Assembly (NCBI GenBank): GCA_013821195.1
Contig: JACDHG010000005.1
Coordinates: forward strand, 1 to 35,017
Direction of reading: 5' to 3'
From: Propionibacteriales bacterium
GTDB lineage: Bacteria; Actinomycetota; Actinomycetes; Propionibacteriales; Nocardioidaceae
Length of the DNA stretch: 35,017 nucleotides
Numbering within the stretch: position 1 is the first letter of the stretch; every line of letters begins with the position of its first letter. The translations under genes were made by a program, and so were the position numbers. Below, piece after piece: positions 1 through 9,993 of the stretch. Under the pieces are notes generated by a model. That model saw only the letters and a program-made list of their open reading frames with translations, searched no databases and was not told where the DNA came from.

Positions 1-21
1 CCCCCGCCCTCACGGCGGGGG
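1..21. terminator. GC-rich hairpin, probable terminator of the upstream gene
   Basis: CCCCCGCC-ctcac-GGCGGGGG, perfect 8-bp stem, 5-nt loop. Confidence 0.6.
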
Positions 22-104
22 CGCCGCCATGTGGCACGGTTTCGGTTAGGTCCTCGGGGAGGGGGTACCTGCCGATGAAGCCAACTTGCCACCCGGGAGG
101 AACC

Positions 105-2045
105 ATGCGCCACCGTCATCTTGACAGCCATCTCGAGCGACCACCGTGTCGTCGACTGACAAGCGCCCGAGGCCGAGTCACGGCCGCCACCGTCGCAGGC
201 CTGCTGGCCTCGACCCTTCCGCTGCTCGGATCCAGTCCCGCATCAGCCTCCCCGGCGACGGACTCCGACCAGGCGCAGCCGGCACCGGCGACGAACCAGT
301 CGGCTCCTGGAGGTGGCGACCGGCAGGCGGTTGCCCGCGGACGCGGTGGCGCGGTCTCCTCGGTCGACCCCGTGGCCAGCCGGATCGGTGTTCGCGTCCT
401 GCGGGCCGGGGGTACGGCCGCCGATGCCGCCGTGGCGACCGCTGCTGCGCTCGGCGTCACCGAGCCTTACAGCGCAGGCATCGGTGGCGGTGGCTACTTC
501 GTCTACTACAACGCCCGCACCAACCGGGTGTCCACCCTGGACGGTCGAGAGACCGCACCTGCCGGCATCACCCGAGACGCGTTCATCGACCCCGAGACCG
601 ATGAGCCTTACCTGTTCTTCCCCGACCTGGTGACCAGCGGTGTCTCGGTGGGTGTGCCCGGCACCCTCGCGACCTGGGATCGTGCCTTGGACCGGTGGGG
701 CAAGACGTCGCTGAGGCAGGCGCTCCGCCCCGCTGCACGGGTGGCCCGCAACGGGTTCACCGTCGACAGGACGTTCCGGCTGCAGACGAAGGACAACGCG
801 GAGCGCTTCTCCGCCTTCCCCTCGACGGCGAGGACCTTCCTGCGCGACGGCAAGCCACCGGCAGTCGGCACGACGCTGCGCAACCGAGACCTGGCGGACA
901 CATACGACCTGATCCGCGAGAGGGGCACCCGTGTCTTCTACCGGGGCCGGCTGGCCCGCGAGATCGCCCGCACGGTGCAGGACCCGCCCGCTCGACGCCG
1001 CACCGACCTGCCCATCCCCCCTGGCACGATGACCACGCGCGACCTCGCGGCGTACGACGTCATCGACCGACGCCCCACCCGCGTCGGCTACCGCAATCTC
1101 GATGTCTACGGCATGGCGCCCTCGTCGTCCGGCGGCACCACCGTGGGCGAGGCGCTGAACATCCTCGACAACTTCCGGCTGTCGGAGGGGCGCCAAGCGC
1201 GCGCCCTGCACCTGTACCTGGAGTCGTCGGCACGCGCCTTCGCCGACCGCGGCGCGTATGTCGGCGACCCGGCGTTCGTCGACGTACCCACCCACCGGCT
1301 GACCTCCAAGCCGTTCGCCTACACCCGCGCCTGCACGATCGACCCGAACCGGGCGGCGACCAAGCCGGTCCCGGCTGGCCGGCTGTACGGCGCTGGCTGC
1401 CGACCCTCGTCGACGGGCGGGGCCAAGCCGGACACCGAGGGAGTGTCGACCACCCATCTGTCGGTGGTCGACCGTTGGGGCAATGCCGTCTCCTACACGC
1501 TGACGATCGAGCAGACCGGTGGCTCGGGCATCGTGGTGCCCCACCGCGGCTTCCTGCTCAACAACGAGCTCACCGACTTCACCGCGGTCTACGACAAGGA
1601 CGACCCCAACCGCATCCAGCCACGCAAGCGTCCCCGCTCGTCGATGTCACCGACCATCGTGCTGCGCGACGGCCAGCTGGTCTACGCCCTCGGGTCGCCT
1701 GGTGGCTCCACCATCATCACGACGGTGCTTCAGATCCTCATCAACAGGACCGACTTCGACATGACACTGCGCCAAGCGGTGGCTGCACCTCGAGCGTCAC
1801 AACGCAACACCGCCGACGTGACTGCCGAGCAGGCGTTCATCGACCGCTACGGGCTGGCACTGGAGCGCTACGGCCACACGTTCGTGCCCGCGGGAGACCC
1901 TGGGACGTCGGCGGCCGAGATCGGGGCCGTCGCAGCGATCGAGGTCAGACCGAACGGCCTGCTCATAGCCGTCGCCGAGCCGCAGCGACGCGGTGGCGGA
2001 GACGCCGAGGTGGTCTGCCCGGCCGGAGCTGGACATTGTCGGTGA
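105..2045 (+). CDS. ggt: Gamma-glutamyltransferase, secreted
   Basis: ORF 75..2045; start at 105 preferred (RBS GGAGGA just upstream). N-terminal signal-like segment; STTHLSVVDRWGNAVSYT catalytic Thr region; GSGIVVPHRGFLLNNELTDF; GSPGGSTIITTV. Confidence 0.92.
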   Translation: MRHRHLDSHLERPPCRRLTSARGRVTAATVAGLLASTLPLLGSSPASASPATDSDQAQPAPATNQSAPGGGDRQAVARGRGGAVSSVDPVASRIGVRVLRAGGTAADAAVATAAALGVTEPYSAGIGGGGYFVYYNARTNRVSTLDGRETAPAGITRDAFIDPETDEPYLFFPDLVTSGVSVGVPGTLATWDRALDRWGKTSLRQALRPAARVARNGFTVDRTFRLQTKDNAERFSAFPSTARTFLRDGKPPAVGTTLRNRDLADTYDLIRERGTRVFYRGRLAREIARTVQDPPARRRTDLPIPPGTMTTRDLAAYDVIDRRPTRVGYRNLDVYGMAPSSSGGTTVGEALNILDNFRLSEGRQARALHLYLESSARAFADRGAYVGDPAFVDVPTHRLTSKPFAYTRACTIDPNRAATKPVPAGRLYGAGCRPSSTGGAKPDTEGVSTTHLSVVDRWGNAVSYTLTIEQTGGSGIVVPHRGFLLNNELTDFTAVYDKDDPNRIQPRKRPRSSMSPTIVLRDGQLVYALGSPGGSTIITTVLQILINRTDFDMTLRQAVAAPRASQRNTADVTAEQAFIDRYGLALERYGHTFVPAGDPGTSAAEIGAVAAIEVRPNGLLIAVAEPQRRGGGDAEVVCPAGAGHCR

Positions 2046-2146
2046 GCCCCTGACCGGCAGGACTCGGTGACGCCCTCGTCTGTCCGCCCTGCCATCCGTC
2101 GGGGCGACGTGCCGACCGCCTCCGTCTCCGACCGTATGCTCGACGG

Positions 2147-3709
2147 ATGGCACGGATGCGCGCATTCCTGCAGGCCAGGGCGCCCAAGAGCTGGAGTCGC
2201 GCTGCCCTCACGACGCTCGCGTACGGCGCAGGATGGACGCTCGTCGCGGTCCCCGTCGCCTACCACGGCTTCATGACGGACGACCGCGACACGGTGATCG
2301 CCGGCCATGACGCGCGGGTCTCGCCGACCCGCGACGGCTACGCGACGGTCAACCTCGGCGCATACCTCCCCGACGTGCGCTACCCGACCGACCGCAGCAT
2401 CGGCGTCCTCATCGACCTCGGCAAGACGAACGTCGACAACTACCAGGCGCTGATCCAGCGCTACGCACTCATCGCGAGCCACCCGGAGGGCGAAATCCGC
2501 AAAGTAGAGCAGCTTGTCACCGACATGGCGCTCTCGAACGCGGTCCAGGGCGTGGCCATCGGGTTTGTCGGTCCCGCGCTGTGGCTCATTGTCGGCGCGC
2601 GACGGCGCAGGCAGCTGGTCACCGCGATCTCGTGGAAGTCCGCAGGGTTCGGCGTCCTCGTCGTCAGCCTGGTCGCCCTCGCCGTCACAGTGGAGCCGTG
2701 GAACACACCGCACTCGCCGAGCAACGTCGAAGCGGCGTCCTGGCAGCCGATAGCGAGCCTGATGCCCGAGGCCTCGATCCCCGAGCAGGCGCAGCCGCTC
2801 CAGATGCAGGGCGGGCTCATCACGACCGGCACGAAGAGGCTGGTCCAGAGCGCCTTCGACACCTACCGCACCAGCATCACGTTCTACGACGAACTCGTGG
2901 ACACGGCCGAAGGGCTCGCTGACCTGCTCCGCCAGCCGGAGGAGGGCGAGCAGGTCGCCATCCTCGTCAGTGATCGCCACGACAACGTCGGCATGGACCA
3001 GGTCACCCGCGTGATCGCCGACCAGGGCGGCGCGTCCGTGCTGCTCAACGCCGGTGACGACACCTCGACCGGCGAGCCCTGGGAGGCGTTCAGTCTCGAC
3101 TCGCTCGACGCGGCGTTCGAGGGCTACAGCGACAAGTACGTCGTCCTGGGCAACCACGACGAGGGTGCGTTCGTCAGCAGCTACTTCGACGACCTCGGCT
3201 TCACCGTCCTCGACGGTGAGGTGGCCGAGACCGCAGGCGGCATCCGCATCCTCGGTGCCGCCGACCCCCGCAGCAGCGGCCTCGGCAACTGGCGCGACGC
3301 CGTCGGCATCTCGCTGGAGGAGCAGGGCATCCTGCTCGCCGACACCGCCTGTGCGGCCGACGAGGGGGAGACGCGCGTCAGCACCCTGCTGGTGCACGAC
3401 GCGAGCCTCGGACGCGAAGCGTTGTCGCGCGGCTGCGTCGACCTCGTCCTCGCCGGCCATCTGCACTCGAGGGTGGGGCCCAAGGAGGTGACGGGCGACA
3501 ACGGAACCACGGGGTCCACGTACACCACCGGCACGACGGGAGGCGCGGCGTACGCCTTCGCACTCGGCAGCAAGCTGCGGCGCGACGCGATGGTCACGCT
3601 CATCACCTACCGCGACGGCATACCCGTCGGGCTGCAGCCCGTGACGATCAAGACGACGGGCACGTATGACGTCACGCCCTACATCCCACTTCCCGCCGCC
3701 GCCGGATGA
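2147..3709 (+). CDS. Membrane-anchored metallophosphoesterase
   Basis: Two hydrophobic segments, then calcineurin-like motifs SDRHDN, NAGDDTS, LGNHDE, LLVHD, AGHLHSR. Confidence 0.85.
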   Translation: MARMRAFLQARAPKSWSRAALTTLAYGAGWTLVAVPVAYHGFMTDDRDTVIAGHDARVSPTRDGYATVNLGAYLPDVRYPTDRSIGVLIDLGKTNVDNYQALIQRYALIASHPEGEIRKVEQLVTDMALSNAVQGVAIGFVGPALWLIVGARRRRQLVTAISWKSAGFGVLVVSLVALAVTVEPWNTPHSPSNVEAASWQPIASLMPEASIPEQAQPLQMQGGLITTGTKRLVQSAFDTYRTSITFYDELVDTAEGLADLLRQPEEGEQVAILVSDRHDNVGMDQVTRVIADQGGASVLLNAGDDTSTGEPWEAFSLDSLDAAFEGYSDKYVVLGNHDEGAFVSSYFDDLGFTVLDGEVAETAGGIRILGAADPRSSGLGNWRDAVGISLEEQGILLADTACAADEGETRVSTLLVHDASLGREALSRGCVDLVLAGHLHSRVGPKEVTGDNGTTGSTYTTGTTGGAAYAFALGSKLRRDAMVTLITYRDGIPVGLQPVTIKTTGTYDVTPYIPLPAAAG

Positions 3710-4737
3710 CGCCGCACGCGGGGATGCCACCCGTGGCCGCGATGGTCGCGCTCGCCGCGACCCTGCTCATCGTTGCCCTCGGCGCATGCACTGCCTACCA
3801 GGCTCCGGAGCCAGACCGCGCGACATCGGGGCGATCAGCCGCTCCGCCCGCGTCACCCACGGTGAGTCGGTCACCGACACCACCACCGTCAACGACGCCG
3901 ACACCTGAGGAGCCGCCTGCCGACTCGCCGCGACCCGAGAGGTTCCGGGAGGACCTCGCACTCCGCACGGTCCGTCATCTTGCCCTCCGCATCGGCCCTC
4001 GCCACGCCACCTCCCCCGCATTCGCCGAAGCCGTCCGATGGACGTCATCGCGCCTTCGCGACCTCGGGTATGACGTCCGCCGCCAGCCGGTGCAGGTCCC
4101 GGGCGGGGTCTCGTGGGGGGTCCCGGTGTCGAGAGGCGTCTCCCACAACGTCGTCGCCACCACGCCACGCTTCGACCCGACCGCGCCCTATCTGCTCGTC
4201 GGGGCGCACCTCGACACGGTCCCGCCCGCCCCGGGCGCCGAGGACAACGCCTCGGGCGTCTCCGTCGTGCTCGAGCTCGCCCGCCTCGCCACATCGGAGG
4301 GCACCCGGCTGCCGGTGGTCTTCGTGCTCTTCGGCGCCGAGGAGCCCCGCGGCTCAGGGGACGACCTGCACCACTTCGGGTCCACCGCCTACGTCGAGCG
4401 GCTCAGCCCGGTTGAGAGGTCGAACCTCGTCGCGATGGTGTCGCTCGACCGGGTCGGGGTGGGCCAGGCGGTGCCTGTCTGCACCGGCGGTCTGTCGCCC
4501 CTCGTGGTGCAGCAGCAGCTGGTCGGGGCTGCGGCGGCCGTCGACGTGGCGACGACGCGCTGCACGGACAACCAGTCGAGTGACCACTGGTCCTTCGAGA
4601 AGGCAGGGGTCGCAGTGGCGCGCATCGGAAGCACCCCCTATGCGGCATACCACGGCGCAGCCGACCTCCCGGGCGTCGTCAGCGAGTCGCAGCTGCGGCG
4701 GGTCGGCACCACGATGTGGCGATGGCTGACCGGCTGA
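3706..4737 (+). CDS. M28-family metallopeptidase, lipoprotein-like N-terminus
   Basis: GAHLDTVPPAPGAEDNASGVSVVLELAR, FGAEEPRGSG, SSDHWSFEKAGVAVARIG; ATGA overlap with upstream gene; LLIVALGAC lipobox-like. Confidence 0.85.
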   Translation: MTPHAGMPPVAAMVALAATLLIVALGACTAYQAPEPDRATSGRSAAPPASPTVSRSPTPPPSTTPTPEEPPADSPRPERFREDLALRTVRHLALRIGPRHATSPAFAEAVRWTSSRLRDLGYDVRRQPVQVPGGVSWGVPVSRGVSHNVVATTPRFDPTAPYLLVGAHLDTVPPAPGAEDNASGVSVVLELARLATSEGTRLPVVFVLFGAEEPRGSGDDLHHFGSTAYVERLSPVERSNLVAMVSLDRVGVGQAVPVCTGGLSPLVVQQQLVGAAAAVDVATTRCTDNQSSDHWSFEKAGVAVARIGSTPYAAYHGAADLPGVVSESQLRRVGTTMWRWLTG

Positions 4738-4755
4738 CCGGTCGAGGCTGCAGGC

Positions 4756-6171
4756 TCAGTCGAACGGCGCGTCGCTGGCGACCGCGACCTGGTCGAGGAT
4801 CGAGACGGCTCGCTCTCCGTCGGTGAGCCGGGGCGCGAAGTCGGGGCCGATGACGTACGGGACGAAGTCGACGGCGCGCAGCTCGCGCCCCCAGAACACC
4901 GCGTCGAGCATCACCCCTTCCTGCGTCTGGGTGGAGGAGTCCATGTCGAAGACGAAGTTGCCGAGCGAGTGCACCACCAGGCCGCCACGGTGCACCTGCA
5001 CCCCTTGCACCCAGTGTGGATGACCGCCGACGACCAGGTCCGCTCCTGCGTCGAGCAAGGCCCGTCCGACCCGACGCTGGCCGGGCACCGGGACGTTCGT
5101 GTACTGGTCGCCCCAGTGCGGGATGACGATGACGACGTCGACGCGGGCCTCGAGCCCCCGGATCGCGCGCTCCGCACGGCCCAGGTCGGCGGCACTCAAC
5201 GGCCCGGTGCGCGGCTGCATCCGGACCTGCGCCACCCCCGGCTGTCGCGGCTGCGCTGCCGGCGTCTCCCCGATGGCGTTGAACGCGACGAACCCGAACC
5301 TCACGCCGCGCCGCTCCACCACGGTCGGCCGCCAGGCCGAAGCTCGGTCGAGGCCCGCGCCCACCTGCTCGATCGGACCGGCGGCGAATCGTTGCAGGGT
5401 ACGCCGGAAGGCCACCTCCCCGAAGTCACCCGTGTGGTTGTTGGCGAGCGAGACGACGTCGAAGCCTGCGTCGTGGAGGCCTGTAAGGACCGCGGGATCG
5501 GCGGCGAACGAGTCGTCGCCTTGGCGCGGAGCGCCGGCCATGCTGAGGGTGCTCTCCAGATTCCCCACCGTCAGGTCGGCGCCGGCCAGTCGACCCTGCA
5601 GCGGGCGCAGCGGCGCTGCCGGATCCTGCCGCGAGGTGGGTGCCGACGCCACTCGGCGACCGAGCATGATGTCGCCGACCACCGTCACCTCGACGACACG
5701 CGGCAGTGGCTCGCTCGCCCTCGTCTGCAGCGGGTAGCGCCGAGGCCGGCGCAACGGGTCGACCCCGTCGACAGACACGACCCGCACGAGTGGTGTGACC
5801 GCTGATGCCGGCACAACGGCCATCACATCCGCGTCTCGGGTCGCAGCAGCCACCGTTGCGCTCCCCCGCCGTACGTCGATCGAGCCGGGGCCCGCGCCGA
5901 GGGACGACCACGTGACCTGATCGCCTCGTACGACGCGGCGCGCCAGCGCCAGGCTGGCGTCGAGGTCGCCCCGCGTGCGGTGGACAGCGATCACGAGCGG
6001 TTGGGTATGCCGTGGCGCGGTCGTCGCCGGCGGGGTCGGTGTCCGCTGCTTGACCGAGGTGGTTGTCGGGCGCGGCTCTGCAGCCGGTTGCGGCTCCTCG
6101 GGTGCAGACGTGCAGGCAGCCAGCAGCAACCCCGCTAGTACACCGAGCGTCACAACCCGCCGCCCCGTCAT
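4756..6171 (-). CDS. CapA-family protein, lipoprotein
   Basis: VVGDIMLGRRV, NLESTLS, SLANNHTGDFGE, IPHWGDQYTNVPVPGQRRVGRALLDAGADLVVGGHPHWVQG. ORF extends to 6279 into tRNA; start MTGRRVVTLGVLAGLLLAAC at 6171 preferred. Confidence 0.88.
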   Translation of the reverse strand: MTGRRVVTLGVLAGLLLAACTSAPEEPQPAAEPRPTTTSVKQRTPTPPATTAPRHTQPLVIAVHRTRGDLDASLALARRVVRGDQVTWSSLGAGPGSIDVRRGSATVAAATRDADVMAVVPASAVTPLVRVVSVDGVDPLRRPRRYPLQTRASEPLPRVVEVTVVGDIMLGRRVASAPTSRQDPAAPLRPLQGRLAGADLTVGNLESTLSMAGAPRQGDDSFAADPAVLTGLHDAGFDVVSLANNHTGDFGEVAFRRTLQRFAAGPIEQVGAGLDRASAWRPTVVERRGVRFGFVAFNAIGETPAAQPRQPGVAQVRMQPRTGPLSAADLGRAERAIRGLEARVDVVIVIPHWGDQYTNVPVPGQRRVGRALLDAGADLVVGGHPHWVQGVQVHRGGLVVHSLGNFVFDMDSSTQTQEGVMLDAVFWGRELRAVDFVPYVIGPDFAPRLTDGERAVSILDQVAVASDAPFD

Positions 6172-6236
6172 ACGAGAGAACGCTACTCGCAAGTCGCCAG
6201 GCGGGACGCGGGCGAGGCGCGTCCCGAGAAGCACGG

Positions 6237-6323
6237 CGGAGGTGGCGGGATTTGAACCCGCGAGAGGGATTAACCTCAACCCGCTTAGCAGGCGGGCGCA
6301 CTAGGCCACTATGCGACACCTCC
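6237..6323 (-). tRNA. tRNA-Ser(GCU)
   Basis: GGAGGTG acceptor pairs with CACCTCC; anticodon arm CCCGC-CTGCTAA-GCGGG; long variable arm; GGTTCAAATCC T-loop; CCA not encoded. Confidence 0.95.
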
Positions 6324-6478
6324 ATGTCGCGCTCGGCGTCAAGCGACAGCCACGGCATCGCGCCCGTGACCGGTCTCAGCCGACGACGCCACAGAGTACC
6401 GGCCAGGACCGAGCCGACTCCAACCGACCTGACCTGTCATCCTGCTCTGCCGACGCTAGGCCGACGGTCGGCCGACGG

Positions 6479-6958
6479 TCAGGTGTCCAACGGTCGATAG
6501 CCGTGCCCGGTGCTGAGCCGGTCGTGGATCTCTCGCTCTGCCTCGACGGCACGCGCTCCCAGCAGGGTCAGCGGCAGGAGCGATCGCCGGCCGTCCTTGA
6601 GCTGGATGACGATCAGCGGCCCGTTGGAGGACGACTGCGTCTGCGCCGACTCAACGTCACGCCACTGCGCGGTCGCGACTCCGCCGCCGCGCAGGTGATG
6701 CAGCCGGTATCGGTCTGGCGCCATCTCGATCACGAGCGGGGGGCGACCCAGCAAGACCAGCGCAACAATCAAGACCAGCGCAGTGGCCGACAACGCGACG
6801 ACGTACACGGTCGCACCGAGACCGCTGACAACCCAGACGTCGAAGACGACCCCGACGATCCACAGGGTGCCCAGTGCGGCAGTCACGACGCCGGTAAAGC
6901 GCAGCATCAAGGGCCGCGGCCATCGGTACTGCGTGGTGTCGTCGCCGGAAGCCGCCAT
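6479..6958 (-). CDS. Small membrane protein of unknown function, two TM segments
   Basis: ORF with two N-terminal hydrophobic helices and soluble C-terminal part; high GC3. Confidence 0.7.
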   Translation of the reverse strand: MAASGDDTTQYRWPRPLMLRFTGVVTAALGTLWIVGVVFDVWVVSGLGATVYVVALSATALVLIVALVLLGRPPLVIEMAPDRYRLHHLRGGGVATAQWRDVESAQTQSSSNGPLIVIQLKDGRRSLLPLTLLGARAVEAEREIHDRLSTGHGYRPLDT

Positions 6959-7019
6959 CCCTGCCTGTCCCTGTCTTGGTGAAGGTCACAGCAGCGCTGC
7001 GACGCCGCCTGCTACACAG

Positions 7020-7108
7020 CGGAGGAGGCGGGATTTGAACCCGCGGCTGACATCACTGCCAGCGACCGCTTTCAAGGCGGTTCCGATAGGCCGCTCCGGC
7101 ACCCCTCC
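7020..7108 (-). tRNA. tRNA-Ser(UGA)
   Basis: GGAGGGG acceptor pairs with CTCCTCC; anticodon arm ACCGC-CTTGAAA-GCGGT; long variable arm; GGTTCAAATCC. Confidence 0.95.
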
Positions 7109-7221
7109 TGGACGATCGAAACACGACCGCCGTGGTGATTGTTTCAAAGTCCGTCCGCACGAGCCAACGCGGGCGACACCACCCCAAAGAAGAGCTCCGG
7201 GCGGATGTTGCCGCACCGGCC

Positions 7222-8250
7222 TCAGAGCAGTGGTTGCAGACGCCCCGGCTCCGACCGCCGCGCACCCTCGTGCCCCCGCGACCTGACGCGCCGCCCACCC
7301 GAACCAGCGATCAGTCGGTCGAGCGCAACGATGAGCAGGCCAAGAGCGGCTCCGATGACCACGTTGTAGCCGGCCGCCAACAGCGCTTCCGAGACCTCGA
7401 CACGTGGTTGCACGAGCGACGTGGCGATCCCGGCGGCTCCCAGAGCGCCGAACGCACACATCCACCAGCCCTGTCGACGGCGGGTCCGGATCACCACACC
7501 CCACACCAGGGCAGGAAAGCCGACGAGCGCTTCGATCGGGCGGGGCACAGCACCGACCCGGTGCTCGACCCACGCCAAGCTGTCGACAACGCCCGCGACA
7601 AGCTCCGGTGATCCCCACTGTCGGATGGCCTGGGCGTACGCAACCGACACGACGAGGAGCACGGCCCCGCCGAGGATGATCCCTGGCCTGCCCAGACTGC
7701 CGACTCCCTGTCCCAGCCGACGAGCCACCGCCAGGGCGACGGCGAGGACAAGCATGAGCACGATCAGCCGGAACCCGAAGGGCCGCAAGGTCACGTCGTA
7801 CGCCGTGACGACGAACGCTCCACCGACCCCGACGGTCGCGCTGAGGACGAGCTCGCCGAGTGAGCGCAGCACCCCGGCAGGCCGGGTGACCAGGACGGCG
7901 AGCACGGCGTGGGCGCTCGCAGTCGTGACCGCTGCCCCGGCCAGCGCCCAGGCCTCCGGGAACACCGTGACAAGGGCCAGCAGGAACGCAGCGAAGGCCG
8001 CGATGAGCAGAGTCCGACCCCCGCAGCGACGGGCCAACAAGACAAGCACGACCCAGGTCGCGACGGCGGCTGCGGTGCGCGACACGATCACCGGCTGGCT
8101 CCCCCAGGCACTGTCCCCGACGACGCCGCCGGCCGCGACGCCGACGGCAGTCAGCCATCCGACGACTAGCAGTACGAGAACAGCGCTTAGGGTCTTCGGC
8201 CGGTGGCGTGTCACGGAGGCTGCGGGAGCGGTGGGGGCGATCCGCGTCAT
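7222..8250 (-). CDS. Polytopic integral membrane protein of unknown function
   Basis: 342-aa ORF with many hydrophobic segments; overlaps upstream nitrilase stop. Confidence 0.7.
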   Translation of the reverse strand: MTRIAPTAPAASVTRHRPKTLSAVLVLLVVGWLTAVGVAAGGVVGDSAWGSQPVIVSRTAAAVATWVVLVLLARRCGGRTLLIAAFAAFLLALVTVFPEAWALAGAAVTTASAHAVLAVLVTRPAGVLRSLGELVLSATVGVGGAFVVTAYDVTLRPFGFRLIVLMLVLAVALAVARRLGQGVGSLGRPGIILGGAVLLVVSVAYAQAIRQWGSPELVAGVVDSLAWVEHRVGAVPRPIEALVGFPALVWGVVIRTRRRQGWWMCAFGALGAAGIATSLVQPRVEVSEALLAAGYNVVIGAALGLLIVALDRLIAGSGGRRVRSRGHEGARRSEPGRLQPLL

Positions 8251-9041
8251 CTCACGCGGCTCAGCCGACGGTTCGCGAGTGAGGGGTTGCGACGCCGTAC
8301 GTCGGCGATTCGTCCGGGCACGATGTCGGCGACGACGACCGCCTCCTCATCGCCAGCCGACGCCACGATCACCCCGAACGGGTCGATGACCGCACTGCAG
8401 CCGACGTACGCCGGCCCCGTCTGAGCGGCTCCAAGCACATAGGCAGTGTTCTCGATCGCGCGAGCGCGCAGCAGCACGGCCCAGTGGTCCTCCTTGAGCG
8501 GACCCCGCACCCACGCAGCCGGTACGACGAGGACGTCGGCGCCGGCGTCGACGAGGGCACGGCTGAACTCGGGGAACCGCAGGTCGTAGCAGGTCATCAA
8601 CCCCAGCGTCAGGTCTCCGAGCGGCACGAGGACCGGCCGTGGCTCGCCCGGCGTGAGCCGGTCGGACTCCCGGTAGCCGAAGGAGTCGTAGAGATGCGCC
8701 TTGCGGTAGTGATGTGTCACCCCGAGGTCGTGGCTGGCGACGAGGAGCGTGTTGTACGGGCGGCCAGGGTCCTCGGACCGCTCGAACATCCCTGCCACGA
8801 GAGTGATCGAGTGCTGACGCGCCTGCGCCGCCAGGAACTGGCCGAAGACGCCGTCCCGGGGCTGGGCGACCGGCCCGAGCTCGACGTCGGCTGCTCCGAA
8901 GTCGTGCATCGCGGCCTCGGGCAGCACGACGAGGCCTGCGCCGGCCCCCGCCGCCTCGCCCACGAGCCGGGTGATCGCCTCCATGTTTCCCTCGACGTCG
9001 GTGGTGGCGGAGAGCTGGATCAAGGCGGTGCGCACGCTCAC
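8247..9041 (-). CDS. Carbon-nitrogen hydrolase (nitrilase family)
   Basis: VRTALIQLSATTDVEGNMEAI; LVVLPEAAMHDF (Glu), YRKAHLYDSFGYRES (Lys), LMTCYDLRFPEFSRAL (Cys). GTG start at 9041 or 9035; ORF-track extension to 9473 is antisense to mobA. Confidence 0.9.
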   Translation of the reverse strand: MSVRTALIQLSATTDVEGNMEAITRLVGEAAGAGAGLVVLPEAAMHDFGAADVELGPVAQPRDGVFGQFLAAQARQHSITLVAGMFERSEDPGRPYNTLLVASHDLGVTHHYRKAHLYDSFGYRESDRLTPGEPRPVLVPLGDLTLGLMTCYDLRFPEFSRALVDAGADVLVVPAAWVRGPLKEDHWAVLLRARAIENTAYVLGAAQTGPAYVGCSAVIDPFGVIVASAGDEEAVVVADIVPGRIADVRRRNPSLANRRLSRVR

Positions 9042-9066
9042 AGTCTGCCAGTGCGAGGATCGGGGC

Positions 9067-9654
9067 ATGGTGCGCGTGGACGCGATCGTCGTCGCTGGTG
9101 GCCGCGGTAGGCGGCTCGGCGGTGCGGACAAGGCGAGCATCACCGTGGGCGCTCGGACGCTGTTGGAGCGAGCGCTTGCCGCGGTGGCGGACGCCGAGCG
9201 CGTGGTCGTCGTCGGGCCGGACCGAGCGCTGCCGGCCGCCGTCGTCAGCGTCAGCGAGCGGCCGGTCGGTGGTGGTCCGGCAGCGGCCGTGGTGGCAGGG
9301 CTGGCCGAGGTCGTGGAGCCTCTTGTGGTCGTCCTGGCCTGCGACATGCCATTCGTCACGGCTGCCCATCTGCGGCGGCTGATGGCCGCCGTCGACGCGA
9401 GTGAGCTCCCCACCGCCCTGGACGGGGCGACGTACGTCGACAGGGACGGACATCGCCAGCTCCTCGCCGCCATCTACCGCACCGAGAGCCTGCGCCGGTC
9501 TGCGCGCGCCCTCGGTGCGGTCAACGGCGTGTCGATGCGCGCTTTGACAAAGGGCTTGACGCTTCTCGAGTGCGAGGCAGACGCTGGGATGAGTCTTGAC
9601 TGCGACACGTGGGACGACGTCGCCCGGTCGCGAGAACTCCTGGAGGAAGCATGA
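9067..9654 (+). CDS. mobA: MobA-like NTP transferase (molybdenum cofactor guanylyltransferase type)
   Basis: IVVAGGRGRRLGGADKASITVGARTLLERAL; VVLACDMPFV; internal ATG of ORF 8971..9654. Confidence 0.85.
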   Translation: MVRVDAIVVAGGRGRRLGGADKASITVGARTLLERALAAVADAERVVVVGPDRALPAAVVSVSERPVGGGPAAAVVAGLAEVVEPLVVVLACDMPFVTAAHLRRLMAAVDASELPTALDGATYVDRDGHRQLLAAIYRTESLRRSARALGAVNGVSMRALTKGLTLLECEADAGMSLDCDTWDDVARSRELLEEA

Positions 9655-9890
9655 GCCTGTCGAGCTGGTCGCAACAGCTCAGCGACGCGCTGGGGCTCGA
9701 CCTCGAGGTCGACGTCGATCCCATCCTCGACCTGGCCCGCGACGCTGCCCACCAGGTCGAGCGCCCGGCAGCCCCGCTGACGACGTTCCTCGTCGGGTAC
9801 GCCGCCGGGATGCGGGGAGGGTCGGTCGACGACATCGCCGACTGCATCGACATCGCCCTCGACCTGGCCGCCAACCAGGCTGACGTCTGA
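9651..9890 (+). CDS. DUF6457-type small protein, coupled to MobA
   Basis: 79-aa ORF starting in ATGA overlap with mobA; WSQQLSDALGLDLEVDVDPILDLARDAAHQVERPAAPLTTFLVGYAAG. Confidence 0.75.
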   Translation: MSLSSWSQQLSDALGLDLEVDVDPILDLARDAAHQVERPAAPLTTFLVGYAAGMRGGSVDDIADCIDIALDLAANQADV

Positions 9891-9937
9891 TACCCAGCCG
9901 GCTCGCCGCGATCCTCGACAACGCCTGACCCTGGACC

Positions 9938-9962
9938 TCAGCCGGCCGCGAGCGCCGGCTGG
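9938..9962 (+). terminator. Hairpin after mobA/DUF6457
   Basis: CAGCCGGC-cgcgagc-GCCGGCTG, 8-bp perfect stem. Confidence 0.5.
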
Positions 9963-9993
9963 CCGTTGTCCCGTCATCGCCTACGGTGAGGGC

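Noticed and set aside
22-104. Possible riboswitch in the ggt leader
   Set aside because: GC-rich leader but no match to any riboswitch consensus I recognise; a normal RBS (GGAGGA) is present
1868-3730. 620-aa minus-strand ORF and other long antisense ORFs (243..1544 -, 695..2053 +, 4969..5805 +, 14721..16577 +, 17933..19165 -, 21169..22503 +)
   Set aside because: Shadow ORFs of high-GC genes: they lie opposite or out of frame to well-supported proteins, with Arg/His/Gly-rich composition and no recognisable motif
9042-9473. N-terminal extension of the nitrilase ORF
   Set aside because: Antisense to mobA and compositionally spurious; nitrilase homology starts at VRTALIQL
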